Source of the DNA: Himantopus leucocephalus
Taxonomy: Eukaryota; Chordata; Aves; Charadriiformes; Recurvirostridae
DNA length: 64,000 bases
Reading direction: 5' to 3'
NCBI GenBank assembly: GCA_003993805.1
Contig: RSEF01000005.1
Span: 34,273,583-34,337,582, forward strand
Part shown: positions 1 to 11,400 of the stretch, one piece after another
Layout of the letters: each line of letters opens with the position of its first letter
How positions within the stretch are numbered: position 1 is the stretch's first letter
Translations under genes and position numbers: made by a program
Notes under the pieces: generated by a model
The model's database searches: none
Seen by the model: the letters and a program-made list of their open reading frames with translations, nothing else
What the model was told of the DNA's origin: nothing

Positions 1-197
1 CTTTCGCAGTGTTGGTTTGTGGGTTTTTTTTACTAATGGTAATGCCCAATTTTTGGATGCTTATTTCAAAACGTTTGAAACAGAGTGTTAAAGATTCAGT
101 ACATGAAGGCCGTGCTTTGAACCTATAAGGTTCTGTCTCATACTGAATACTTTGAAAAAATCAGGTCCTAGCACTGAAAATTATTGCATATTTTTAT

Positions 198-262
198 GTT
201 GCTCTTTGTGTTGCTCAATTCCGTTTGTAAAATGGGGTTATGACCTCTCCTCTGTTGTGAAA
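198..262 (+). repeat. MIR SINE remnant (old amniote repeat)
   Basis: The stretch reads CTCTTTGTGTTGCTCAATT then CCGTTTGTAAAATGGGG then a TATGACCTC... stretch ending GTTGTGA. This follows, in order, the MIR core as I know it (CTCTGTGCCTCAGTTTCC, CATCTGTAAAATGGGG, ATAATACCTACC..., GTTGTGAGG). It is heavily decayed, as expected for an element older than the bird/mammal split. Boundaries are approximate. The assignment is by eye and could be confirmed with a RepeatMasker or profile-HMM search. Confidence 0.55.
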
Positions 263-3200
263 AAAATGAAAATTATTAGAGGTTATCATAATAAGCTAGT
301 AGTAAAGCAAGTAATTTTATCTTAGAGTAGAATTTGAATAGTGCGCTGTAAACAAGGCCTCTGTGACACATGGAATGATAAGAACAGCAGAAAATAAGGG
401 TTTTTTTTTATTATTAAACAAATGTTATCCATTCTCTGCAGTTGGCTTCCTTTAAAAAATGTGTAAGGGACTGTCATAGTGTATATATATCTCCAATTTA
501 TGCATACCAAGTCAAAGCTGAAATCGGTGCTTGCTTGTATAATTTTACGTGTCTTTTAACATTGGTGTTTTCCATGTAATCTCAGTTTGACTTATATCAC
601 TATAGCATATGATATTATCATCTTGTCAATTAGCTTATCAAACTATCCTGTATGGTTTACGATGAAGCAGAGGGGGAGTATAAGTAGAATCCCAGCTCAC
701 AGACAGGAATAGTGGTATTTAAGGGGGGAAGTAACACTGCCAAGAGGTACTGAATGCAGAAACTAATGCTACTATATTTCTTTTCTTTTGTGGAAAAAAG
801 AACCTTGTTGGTTTGTCCTAGTTTCACAGTTTTATGGCTTGAACCACTTCTGTTTATGAAACTGAGTAGAAATGCCTTTGGATCAAGTTCAAACAAGGCA
901 GCTGACTAACAACCCCTTCTGTTAGTTGACGTGGGTCGTCTATGAAATATTGGGTTTTTTTGTAAGATTGCATTTTTGTTAATTTCATGTTTTATGAGGA
1001 ACGTTCACTAGGGAAAGACATAGGAAAAGTCTGCTCCTGGGTAAGATAAAGGTTATGGAAAAATTAATCACCTGGATCTGCTACATGGTTATCTAGAGAC
1101 TACAGTTTTGACCCATATATATGTTACTATTTTTAAAGCTCCAAAGAGCAGATGGTATTGGTTGACAGTCAGCAAAGACAAGTAAACCTGTTTATAATGT
1201 TGCAAGGTTATGAAGGTGAATTCAAAAACAAAGGATTTAGAAGTGATAAAAAGTACAGAAAATAGTTGAGATGGTAATAAAGCCGCTTCCTTCCAGGGGC
1301 AATATCTTTTTTTATTGTGTCTGATTGCAAATTAAGGCGAAAAAAATTAACCCCAGGCATAGGAGAATATTCTGTCCCTACCTCCCTGGTTTCCAGAACA
1401 AAAAACCTTAGTCTTTGATTTTAGATTCGATTTTTTTTCCCTGCTGGTTGCCATACAAAGAGATATAGCTCAATAAAACGAAAGATCCAGTGCACTGCAG
1501 TTCATATTATTGGCCTGAAGGAATTCTTAGGTTAATGGATCTGATGGCTTTCCCTTCATTGATTTTTAAGATGATTATATTTTATTTATGGGTGAGAAAA
1601 TAATAGTTAATCTTAAATTTATTGAAAACTTATTGTGAGACTGCAGGAATTGATAATGATAACAATACATTCTGGGAAGCCAAACTATTCCTGTCTTTAA
1701 TCCCCTAAGTGCTGATGCGAGGCAAACCTATTGACTTGAAATTAAATGTGCTTTTATGTACACCTGTGTTCAGAATAAAAGAGTTATATTTTTCTTGCTC
1801 TTATGAAAGATTTCATTACATGAAGCATTGATACACCTCAGGTGTTTCTTTTGCGAAAACTGTATGTGAAATATCCAAGAGCTGAAAGCTCATGGATAAG
1901 AGCATGTTGTCCTCTGGAGGCTATAAGATCTGATTTCTAAGTCAGCCAAGTCATTTGTCAGATAAAAAGCCTACTGGTCAACCGTAATTGTGTCCACAGG
2001 TTTGAATCTTAAACCATAACATGTAGGTTGCAAATTTACAGTGGAATTTGGAGAACAGCATGACAACAGCTCATTTTAACTCAGCACTCTGTGCCTTAGT
2101 GCTGTTATAATTTGTTTTTATGTTCTAAATGGGCTCAGAGACCTTTCTTATTTTTTTTCAAGCCAATAGATGATAACAAAAGATGTAACAATTTTACAAT
2201 ATAAAGCTATAAAATGGCATTCATCTCTCAGTAGCTCTGAATTTCAGTATTCAGCTCATCTTACAATAGTGCATTGAACTGGGTGGCTAAAGATGGAGAG
2301 ATGCTGAATCAAAGTTATGCCTCAGGCAACCATAAGCCCTTGTTACACAATCCTAATGTGTGGTGAAAGTTCTCGAGTGGCATTATATTTTGACAAAAAA
2401 AATCGCTTCTCAGCAATTTCATTAGTCATAATGATCCAGATCCAGTGCATTTCTGTGGGGTAAACTAGCAGAAAGACCAGTTTGGGAATGTGCAGCAGAT
2501 TCTGTAGAAAACAAAGTAAGAAAAAGGGAGAGACATCAGAACACAGCAATTACTGTTGAATTTTTCATGCTTATAATGCATTATCTCAAGCTGGCACTGC
2601 CGTTAATGGCTGTATAAGGCCTCTGACTGGACACCTACATTAATTTTAGAGCTCCTCTATTGTTTTGCTTGAAGCAAAATTTGACATCAACACGATGTTT
2701 CACCTTAGATTGAACTTAGTGGGGAAACAACATGAAAGTAAATTAAAATCCCTGCTCACTTCCCACCACTTTTGCAATAACATCTTTTTATTTTACACCA
2801 AAAGCTGTCTAAAACCTTTGGAAGAGATTTCCAAAAGGAAAAGCCTATTTTTTTTTAACTTCCTTTCCCTGACTCCAAGATGCACCCAAGGCAATATATT
2901 AAAAGTTTAAGCAACATACAAAAATAATTATATGCACTGTTTGTCTTCAGTGTATATACTGATGAGCATATAAGCTGTATATAATGAAAAGGGAAATAAA
3001 ATGAAGAGTTGGGGGGTCAGAGCCTTTCCTCGGTATAGCCTGTATGAGCGTAACTGTATAGAAGGGGAGGAATACTGAGGTAAGAGAGGAACCTGCACGT
3101 ACTGGCTCTGAAATCACCACATATGTGTAAAGTATTTTCCTGTTGGGAAAATACAGCTGTCAAAATAGATTCACAGGTAGTGTGTGAACTGGGGACTGTG

Positions 3201-6200
3201 GGACAGGAAAAAGGGCAGAGGTTGAACAAAACCAGCAGAAGTTTGGCCTCCAGATTTGGCTAAAATAAGAGGTGATCTGAACCATTGCCCAGAATTCAAA
3301 CCAAAAGAGAAGTGAACTTGTCAAAAGCTTCAAAAAATACTTCCTATTTTCTTGTTCTTCTGCACTTCCTGGTTCTACTTGGTTCTCTGAGTCAAGGGCC
3401 AAGGTAAAACTAAAAGGGCTGATCTTGCACTCTTGTACGTACACTGGCTCAAAACCCGCAACAAATATCACATGAAGTATGTTCTTATAAAGTTGCTAAG
3501 TAAATACTGCAGTTAATTAAATTAGTTCGAACAAGACCGGGAAAATTCATCAAAACCAAATCTGTTTGATCTTTCCTATAATTAGACATAAAGCAGTTGC
3601 TCTCATTTTCTTCAAACAACCAAAAAATTTGTGATAACTTGAGTAACTATGAGTGTTAGAGGTTTCAAACTAGTATGGACTCTATAGACCAAGATTAAGT
3701 GAGCCTCTTCTCGTCTTTCCTTCCTTCTCTTTTTTCTTAAAGGTATTACATGAAAGAGAACAATCATGTGGCACTCATACAAATAGTACAAACAAAAGCC
3801 TCGGGACTACTCGGAATGCATAAACTTGAGCAAATGTGGAAATCTTTGCTGGATTGCACCCAAAGGGTGCATCTATAAAGAGCTATAAGTATAAAATACT
3901 GAAATTACTTGCACATGTGCTATTTAGGTCATTATCTATAGCAATTCAATGTAAAAGAAGGAGTTATTTGTGTTATTTGTATCTATTTATAGGCTTTGTC
4001 CAAGCTTTGAAAGAACTCCCTGTGAACTATTGTTGACTGACTATTGCTTATCTGTTTTTTCAGGAGCAGAATGATGAAAAAAGAGTAAGGAGGGAAATAC
4101 TAAGTAATGAAATATCTTTTTCTGTCATATGAAACAGTCATCTAGCTTTAAAGATTAGAGGAAAAGATGATCTACAGTGATAGTGTTAAGAACATTCTTT
4201 CATAATTTCAAGTCCTTGGAGTTACATACTTGCATCTTAACACTTTTTTAATAAACGGCATTTAGTATCTGCTTTATGATTGTGAGGCACTTGTGTTTGC
4301 TTCCCTACCAAGAACAGAGAAATATTTTCATTTGCCACATCTTCATTTTTAACCCCTACAATGTCTTCTTAATTAAGAAACATTTCCATTTCTGCACACT
4401 TTACTTCTGGATGCAATAATGACGTAGATGTCAATTTCTGTCCACATTGTAGTATGGTACAGATTTAATGCAGGTTACTGATGGGGAACTTGAAGCAAAA
4501 CCACACAATTGCTGAGAAATTGCTCTTATTTTATAAATTAGTATAATGTTCATAAAATTGAACATAATAATCAGTTAGAAAAATGAGAAAATAATTTAGA
4601 AAAATAATTTAGAAAATAACTCTAATCTCTCTTTTGGTGAATGCAAAGTAAGAGTCCTTAGGTAGGTTTCCTGTACTGCTCCCCCCGCCCCCAAATAAAA
4701 TAACTTTGGGAGAGATCTTACTAAATTTGTCCAGAGGAATTTCATAAGAAGAGTTTTCTTCTTCTAGCTCAAGTCAACTGTAATTTTCTGAGTTTATAAA
4801 TTTCAATAAAAATTCAGTACTATAAAATGCACCATAGCTATCTGCAGTCTTCTCAAGTTAGGAACACAGCTGTGATGAAGTAAATATTAAATACAAAGAA
4901 AATTGTTGTATGATAACTCACATATAGACCAAATTAAGGATGTAACAAATATAGTAAACTTCCATAGGCAAAAAAGACAATGAACTTCCTATTTTACTCC
5001 ACACACATTAGTGCAATTAAAAATAGCAGGTCTTCACTTGACTATGACTTCACATGACTATTGACTATGGACTGTTTTCTTTCTCAAAGGGCAGAGGTGG
5101 AAGACAAGCTGATCTGGAGGATTAGTATTACGCAGGAAAAAGGTAATCTACCATGAAAAGAATGAATGTCACAGCATAGTTTTGTATACAGAGATTTTAA
5201 AAATTACACAGTAGAAAGGGATTGGATTATAGGCAAGCAGATTCATAAATCTACACAGATTTTTTAAGAAAGTGAATAATTTTATACTGAGCTCTGGAAA
5301 GTGATCCTGTCTAAAGTATGTGTTGTCCTTAGTGAAATACATGGAAAGGGATTTATCACCCAGAAAAAAAATACTAAGCCTCAGCAGTTGTGGTTTGTTC
5401 AGGCCAAATGTTCAAGTAATTAAGCTAAGAATTTAATAAGAGAATAAGCAAATAAAATAATGTATCACATTGAAAATTCCTGATTACAGACTTATGAACT
5501 TACACAAACTGAACAAAAAAAGATCCAGAAAGAATTTTATTTCTCCTGTGTAAATAAGCAGCTAGGTTTATAGTATTTTCACAGGTTTAGAATGTACGAT
5601 TTGTTTCTTTCATTTATATTCTTCTATTGAACGACAATAATAATAATAGTACTTATAATAAACCCTAAAATTCTACTCCTGCCTTTGCTACAAGTTATTT
5701 AAGCAGTTGCTGATAATGGTGTTTGCTGCGTCTTCTATCACTGTGACTCCCCCACTTGTGCCCATTTGCTTTCAGTGTTTTCCTCTCCTCAGCAAGTATG
5801 CAACCATTTATTAAAGACGCCAATTTTTGCTAACACTAGCTTCTTTTTTCACAAACTCTTTTCTTTATCAGTATGAATATAGTATTTTTCTAAATTTGCT
5901 GTTAAATATGAAACATACACCCATTCAAATAAACGTAAAGTGTCGATGCTGTATAATATTCCTGAATCTTCTATGATAATTGATGTACATAGTTTTCCTC
6001 TCAGTATTTTGTATTTTATTCTACAATAGGAAGGTCATGCAGAGGTGTTGCTTGCCTTTCATTTGCCCTTATTTTGGAAACCAGGGCTACAGTTTTTGTG
6101 CTAGATAGACAATCCAATTGCACCAGCTTGTCAGCTTTGTTGTACGTGCAAAGGGCACATCCAGGTAAATGAATGAAAATGCAGAGGCAGAAATAAGTAT

Positions 6201-6810
6201 TCTTTACACGGAATACGGCTTACTGAATGAAGTAGTGTAGATAAAGAAGGGAAGCACACTTAATGCCAAACTGGACTTCTCAGGTCGTATAAAATAAATT
6301 TTGTGATTGCTACACATTGTTTCAAGATAATTGAGCAAACAGGGTTGTGAAGAAATGCTATGTAATAGTAAGTTTTTTGTGCAATATCTCCTGCAGAGAG
6401 AATCATGTGAGCATTTGGGTTTGATCTGGATGTTGAGACTGGCTCTTGAGAAACTGGACGTTTATGTCGTCTTATAATTCCTGTTAAAAAATAGTCTAAA
6501 TGCTATGTGTGCATCTCTGTTCCAGGACAGATGGTTGTGTGTAAACAAAGTAAATTGCACTTAGTGTATAGGCACACCCACTTTACTGTCTTTTTTTTCC
6601 TTGAGAGAACTGTTCCAAATAGTGTTACTTCCCAGGATAAGAGCAAAATTAGTTACCACTTGCAAGTGCAGAGATACATATCCACATTCATTAGCTAAAC
6701 TAATGAGTACTGGTTTGTTCAGAGAACTATTTAGACAAGTTGCCTTCATGCATAATTACCCCCTTTTTTGGGGTACATTGCATAATTTAATGTACAAGTA
6801 ATTTTTTTAG
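263..6810. other. AT-rich non-coding DNA, no gene seen
   Basis: Open frames here are short (103 codons or fewer), on both strands and without recognisable domains. Minor items: a 7-bp inverted repeat TGCACCC/GGGTGCA with a 3-nt loop at 3855-3871, a C-rich run around 4681-4692, and short (TAA)n stretches near 5635. One splice-site-bounded segment at 4064-4084 is listed separately. Nothing else stood out. Confidence 0.6.
4064..4084 (+). other. Candidate 21-nt micro-exon (speculative)
   Basis: A 21-nt segment lies between a good acceptor (branch-like TTGACTGAC at about 4033-4041, then CTGTTTTTTCAG ending at 4063) and a donor GTAAGG starting at 4085. The length is a multiple of three and in phase 0 it would encode EQNDEKR, a charged composition like many neuronal micro-exons. 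A UGC motif lies between branch point and acceptor (4045-4047), as favoured by the splicing factor SRRM4. No neighbouring exon or gene is visible, and about one such acceptor-donor pair is expected by chance in a window of this size. It is noted only so that it can be checked against RNA-seq. Confidence 0.12.
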
Positions 6811-6867
6811 GTGTGATCCTCAGCATTGAGGATCAATCACATAGTTATAACAATCATTTTGTTATAA
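6811..6867. repeat. Two adjacent perfect hairpins
   Basis: TGATCCTCA (6814-6822) pairs perfectly with TGAGGATCA (6827-6835) around a GCAT loop. The outer GTG (6811-6813) can pair with CAC (6838-6840) across a two-base bulge. Only nine bases after the first stem, TTATAACAA (6845-6853) pairs perfectly with TTGTTATAA (6859-6867) around TCATT. These are visible inverted repeats. Whether they belong to a transposon end, a structured RNA or chance is unknown. Confidence 0.7.
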
Positions 6868-8265
6868 AAATTGATGGTTTCCATGGTTATTTCTAAAATA
6901 TGGTTTACATTGTGCTTTTTCTGTTTGGTTTTTTTTTTTGATTGGAAGGATTTTCCATTTTATGCATATATAACATCTACATTTCATTCTCTGTTTTTTG
7001 ACAGCATTGTAGCCTAAGGAACACTTGGAATTTCCTTTTATTCATAAATTCTGCTTTTCAGAAAAATTCTTGCAACCGATATTTTTACAAGAGAAAGAGA
7101 TTAATTAAATGATACCAATTGTAAAGGCTTTGTTGCCTTTGGTTTGTCACGTTAATAGTGAATAACGTTGATGGATAGAGATTGGGGTTGTATTAAGTCA
7201 CAGCCCGCTCTTAATCCTTTCCTTTTTCTTTGAAATGTAATATAACCAGAGCATTCCAAACCACTCTTCAATCAGACAGGTGTTCATAATCTTCTTTTAT
7301 AATGCAAGGGTTAGGGAGTGTGGTGTTACAGAAGAGTGCTGAATCATCAATAACAACAACAAAAAATCCCAACTCAACAACTAAACCCATAGCGCTTGGT
7401 TAATATTTAGATTCTTGCAACAAAACATTTGAGGTTTACCTTATCTTTGTTCATCTTATTCAGCAGGAAGTCTCATTCCTACATTTGTCTTAATAAGCTA
7501 TGAATTGAACATTTTCTTTACATGTAGTTTAGTCTGTAATACAAATGTTGTTTAGTCTTTTCTCACAAGCTGTTCACAAAGCCAAAACCCACAAGAAAAA
7601 CTGTCCAGTTGAAGGCAGAGACTGCAGTTCTCATTGATTTAAGAAAAGGAAAGAGGGAGGAGAAAAGGTACAAAACTGTCCTTTACCTTTATTGTACCTT
7701 CATTTTTTTTTACTGTAGTTGCCGTGTGGATTAGTGGGAGAGCGCAGAATGGTTAGCATAGAATGGATGGCTGTACATAAAGTTATCTCCTGGGATTTGC
7801 ATGAAATTCCCTTAAAATTAAGAAACCCAAGAACCTTTAAAACCTTTCCCATTTGGGCAGCAGCTTGGTTTTGTCTCAGCATAGTAGTAACAAAAAATTA
7901 TCTTCTAGGTGTTTGATGACTTCTAAGTTGGTTGTCTCCTTACATAGGGATAAGTTACGTTGTAGATAAAGTAGCAGAAGAACAATTAATCCTCCCTATA
8001 ACAGTGTTTATTTAAAATAATTAAGAATCAATTGGTAGAGCTGCAGAAGAGCTGGAATGTCCATTTTCCGTGCAAAAGTGGTGATCTACAGTTGGGGGAA
8101 TTCTATCCACAGGAAATACAGACATTAACCACGTCTTTCAGGTTTTAGAAATACACTGAAAGTTCTGATTCTGCATTCTTGCTAAATAAATTTTTTCTTA
8201 ATAATCACCTAAATGTAGGTTTCGCATGGAGTTTGAAGAATGCCATGTGTATTTTCAATTGTTTG
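6868..8265. other. Non-coding, nothing recognised
   Basis: AT-rich sequence with no open frame above about 65 codons. A T-run at 6930-6939 and an (AAC)n-like stretch near 7350 are the only simple-sequence items. I see no gene or recognisable repeat. Confidence 0.6.
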
Positions 8266-8316
8266 CTGAAGGTAAGAAAGTAGTTTTCATTCTGAAGGTA
8301 AGAAAGTAGTTTTCAT
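8266..8316. repeat. Two-copy 26-bp tandem duplication
   Basis: A 26-bp unit beginning CTGAAGGTAAGAAAG (8266-8291) is repeated at once at 8292-8316, identical over 25 bp and then diverging at its last base. A perfect copy suggests a recent local duplication by replication slippage. Each copy carries an AAGGTAAG string that resembles a splice donor, but no exon can be recognised next to it. Confidence 0.9.
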
Positions 8317-8638
8317 GCTTGCTTGGAAAACCATTTTGGACGGAGGAGCTGCAGTAGAGGAATATGATATTTTTAACATAACTTAAGGACATAGCAGTAT
8401 CACCTTGAACTCTTCTTCAGTGGCAGCAGAATGTCATTTTTGAATGGCAGCTTGAACTAAACAGTAGCTTTGAGTTAGGGAAGATATCTTTCTTCTATTT
8501 CCGTTCGCATAAGGTTTGTAGTAGTTTTAAATATCTGTGACAGACTTATTAATAGGCTATCTTGATGACATTTAATTAAAGCAGTGCCTTCTTGTGTTGA
8601 TATAATTTGAAATGTTGTCCTTCCTAGTCTCAAATGAT

Positions 8639-8817
8639 AACATCTTTATCAATGACCTGGACGAGGGGATCGAGCGCACCNNNNNNNNNNNNNNNNNNNN
8701 NNNNNNNNNNNNNNNNNNNNNNNNNNNNNNNNNNNNNNNNNNNNNNNNNNNNNNNNNNNNNNNNNNNNNNNNNNNNNNNNGGTCCCTTCCAACCTTAACA
8801 ATTCTATGATTCTATGA
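8639..8817 (+). mobile_element. CR1 LINE fragment interrupted by an assembly gap
   Basis: The left part (8639-8680) translates to IFINDLDEGIERT, which is the stretch just before the catalytic FADD motif in CR1 reverse transcriptase. After 100 Ns, the right part (8781-8817) is the CR1 3' end: GGTCCCTTCCAACC and then ATTCTATGATTCTATGA. In the longer copy at 13.2-14.7 kb the same two points lie about 835 bp apart, so the gap probably hides most of the element's 3' half. It is 5'-truncated, as is usual for CR1, and dead as assembled. Confidence 0.9.
8681..8780. other. Assembly gap (100 N)
   Basis: Exactly 100 Ns, a common placeholder for a gap of unknown size. It lies inside a CR1 element. Confidence 0.98.
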
Positions 8818-9573
8818 AATCTTACTTTAAATTGTTTAGAATATACACATGAATTGCAGTGAAAGTATTTCAAAGTTGGACTGAAATTAGTTTCAAGTCC
8901 TCTTAAATGCAAGAAACAGACAAATAGGCAAATCTTTATTTCATGATTCATTGCTTAACTCAAACTTAGGTTCTGTCTTTAGCATTCTTACGTGCAACAG
9001 AATGTAGAACAAAATATTGGGTTTGTAATCTCTGATGCTTATTTTTATTCTGCTCTAATTGTGACTTCTTATAACCCTTTTTGACTTTCTGGATGCTCGA
9101 TTTGTGGAGAAGAGGACTGGTAGTGCCTAATATGGAATAAATATTACAGGAGTTCTACAGGAGTGTGAAAAAATCAATATATTTAATTTAAAGCAGAGAG
9201 GTAAAACATCCAGACCCAACAGACTTTCATCAAAAATCAAATAGGATTTTAACATCAGCATGTTCCTAAAGATCTGAGCATTTGGGAACTCTCTATGGCC
9301 TCAAAATGACGAATGGTTACGTATTCCTGTTTGATCTTTTCTAAATAAGTAATATCCTATAACCCTTTTATTAAATGTGTTGGCTTCACAGATGCTCTCT
9401 TCTAATCACCTGATTATCGATCTCTATCTGACGTCACTCTAACAGATGATCTGTCTTGCAACACTCATACATAAATAAATAAATACAAGGAAAGACTTGG
9501 GGTCCACCAAGACCTTGATAAGATCATTAGAAATGGTGATTCAAAATATTGGTTATACAGATTCACTTGTAAT
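8818..9573. other. Non-coding, nothing recognised
   Basis: AT-rich single-copy-looking sequence between two CR1 pieces. No open frame or repeat is recognised, apart from a short AAATAAATAAAT stretch near 9473-9484. Confidence 0.6.
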
Positions 9574-9593
9574 ATTGCATTGCATTGCATTGC
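9574..9593. repeat. (ATTGC)4 at the 5' edge of a CR1
   Basis: Four perfect ATTGC pentamers end exactly where CR1 similarity begins. They may be target sequence or a slippage product at the 5' junction. Confidence 0.85.
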
Positions 9594-10076
9594 GATGAGG
9601 TGAGTGCCCTGCTGATGGAGGATGCAGAGAAGGTGGAGTTACTGAATGCCTTCTTTGCTTCAGTCTTTACTGCCAGCAGGTGGAGGGAGGTTATCCTCCC
9701 CCTGTCTCTCACCCTGGTGAGGCCACATCTGAAGTACTCTGTCCAATTCTGGGCTCCCCTTTTCAAGAAAGAAAAAGGAACTGCTGGAGAGAGTCCAGCC
9801 GAGGGCTACGAGATAATCAGGGGACTGGAGCATTTCTCTTATGAGGAAAGGCTGCGAGACCTGGGTCTGTTTAGCCTGGAAAAGAGAAGACTAAGAGGGG
9901 ATCTCATCAATGCTTATAAATACCTGAAGGGCGGGTGTCAAGAGGATGGGGACAGACTCTTTTCAGTGGTGCCCAGTGACAGGACAAGGGGCAACGGGCA
10001 CAAATTGGAACACAGGAAATTCTGTCTTAACATGAGGAAGTCCTTCCAACCCCTGCCATTCTGTGATTCTGTGATT
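9594..10076 (+). mobile_element. CR1 LINE copy with internal deletion
   Basis: One continuous frame covers this piece. It starts in the linker upstream of the reverse transcriptase ([15 protein letters not shown], 9637-9681). It then jumps to the region after the RT core ([20 protein letters not shown]) and the C-terminal segment ([20 protein letters not shown]). The whole RT catalytic core is missing, with a junction near 9680. A second deletion near 10040 joins the coding part to a shortened 3' end (TCCTTCCAACC...ATTCTGTGATTCTGTG). The 209-codon frame is therefore a deletion product and not a functional protein. Orientation is plus. Confidence 0.92.
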
Positions 10077-10539
10077 GCTCCTTGTGACATTTATGAAAAA
10101 TGGATTCTTCTCAACAGTAATATATTCTTTTTCTTTTTCCTCTTCTTAACTCAGCCTACCTTTGCTAACAGAGGTAGATTTTACTCCTGTCTTTCTAATG
10201 AAAGGGTCAAATAAAATACTGAACCAAAACTTTACATCTAAACATACCTGAATCTGCGTGATGTTTGAAGCCCAGAAGGTAACAGAATGATCAGAAGTAA
10301 AATTTATCAAATGTATTCAATATACATTTTAACAGAAAACTTACTTTTTTTAAGAAACTGTTTATCAAATAATGAAGATTAAGCAGATTTGTTTAAAGAC
10401 TGCGTGCTGCAATGGATTGTTTTTCATGTTACCACTGACATTTCGACACTTGTTGAGTAAACTGGTATTAATATAACATTAGGAAGAATTCCCCTCCTGA
10501 GAGGAAATCTAGCTAAACAAAGTGATATTTAATGTTTTC

Positions 10540-10920
10540 TATTATATTTATTTAACTAAAATGGTTGATTAGATGTTAAACAGAACAGAGGTTAATGATC
10601 TTTGTTATTGGTATTGTAAAAATTAAGAAAGAATAAAATAGGGTTAATGATGTATCTCATTATTGTTATTACGGGGATTAAACGCATGCTGTTGTCCGCT
10701 GCACTGAAAAAATGGGCCCCAAGCTGACAGTAATTAGCAAAATTATATTATTGTCTAACCTTATGCTGTAATTAATTACTCTCATCACTGTATTTTTCAG
10801 TGTGAGATTTATGTAAGTCAAGTCTCCCGCTTTGTATGTAAAAATGGAGGAAACAAACTCATATCTGATTTAGTCCAGCCTGTGTATGAAAGCTGTTATT
10901 TGTTGCATAAATGCAAAATG
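10540..10920. promoter_or_regulatory. Candidate conserved non-coding element
   Basis: The stretch is not repeat-like and is rich in homeodomain-type cores: TTGATTAGATG near 10565, GTAATTAGC near 10731 and GTAATTAATTACTC at 10768-10781. It also holds GGGGATTAAACGCATGC, TTGTTATT (Sox-like) and GGGCCCC. This mix of TAAT/ATTA cores with moderate-GC islands is typical of deeply conserved vertebrate developmental enhancers. That is an inference from composition only, since conservation cannot be seen in one sequence. Confidence 0.22.
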
Positions 10921-11140
10921 AAATAGGGGAGTGGATACGATAAAAGGTGAGTAGTCTGAGGATAATCTGAGTTTGTTCCTCATACCGAAAGGATGTCCTT
11001 GTGGTTTCATTTTCCCTTTTGTTTTGAATATTTATATTACAGCAAAATGTCCACTGGGAATAAAAAAAAAGGGTATCAACTAGTGAGATAAAACTATCTA
11101 TTTATTATTGGTTGTTTTTGTTATGATTGTGTGTGTCAAC

Positions 11141-11400
11141 CCAGAACAGGACCTTATTGTGCTAGGCTATTTACAAACAGAGAATACCAGATGGTCCCAG
11201 CTCTAGAGAGCTTATAATCTGAATCAACAGGGTGAATGATGAGGCATAACATAAAACAGTAGTGTGAACAATGTGATGGCAGCAAATGTTACATTAGTTC
11301 CATAATTTCTTGCTGAAAGCAAGGAGGGAGGGTTTAGTATGTTTACTGGTGGATTAGGTCTAATATGGCGATGGTGACCTTGTTAGCACTTTGCAGCTCT
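11141..11400 (+). repeat. Old amniote retroposon remnant
   Basis: The order TTGTGCTAGGCTATTTACAA, then GGTCCCAGCTCTAGAGAGCT, then TTATAATCTGAAT matches a decayed repeat widespread in reptile and bird genomes (TTGTGCTAGGCGCTGTACAAA... GAGCTTACAATCTAA). A later AAGCAAGGAGGGAGGGTTTA is also shared with that family as I remember it. I am not sure of the formal family name; it is an old LINE- or SINE-derived element. The right boundary is approximate. Confidence 0.5.

Noticed and set aside
2060..2140. CTCTGTGCCTTAG string resembling the MIR core
   Set aside because: The surrounding sequence does not follow the MIR order, so the match is too short.
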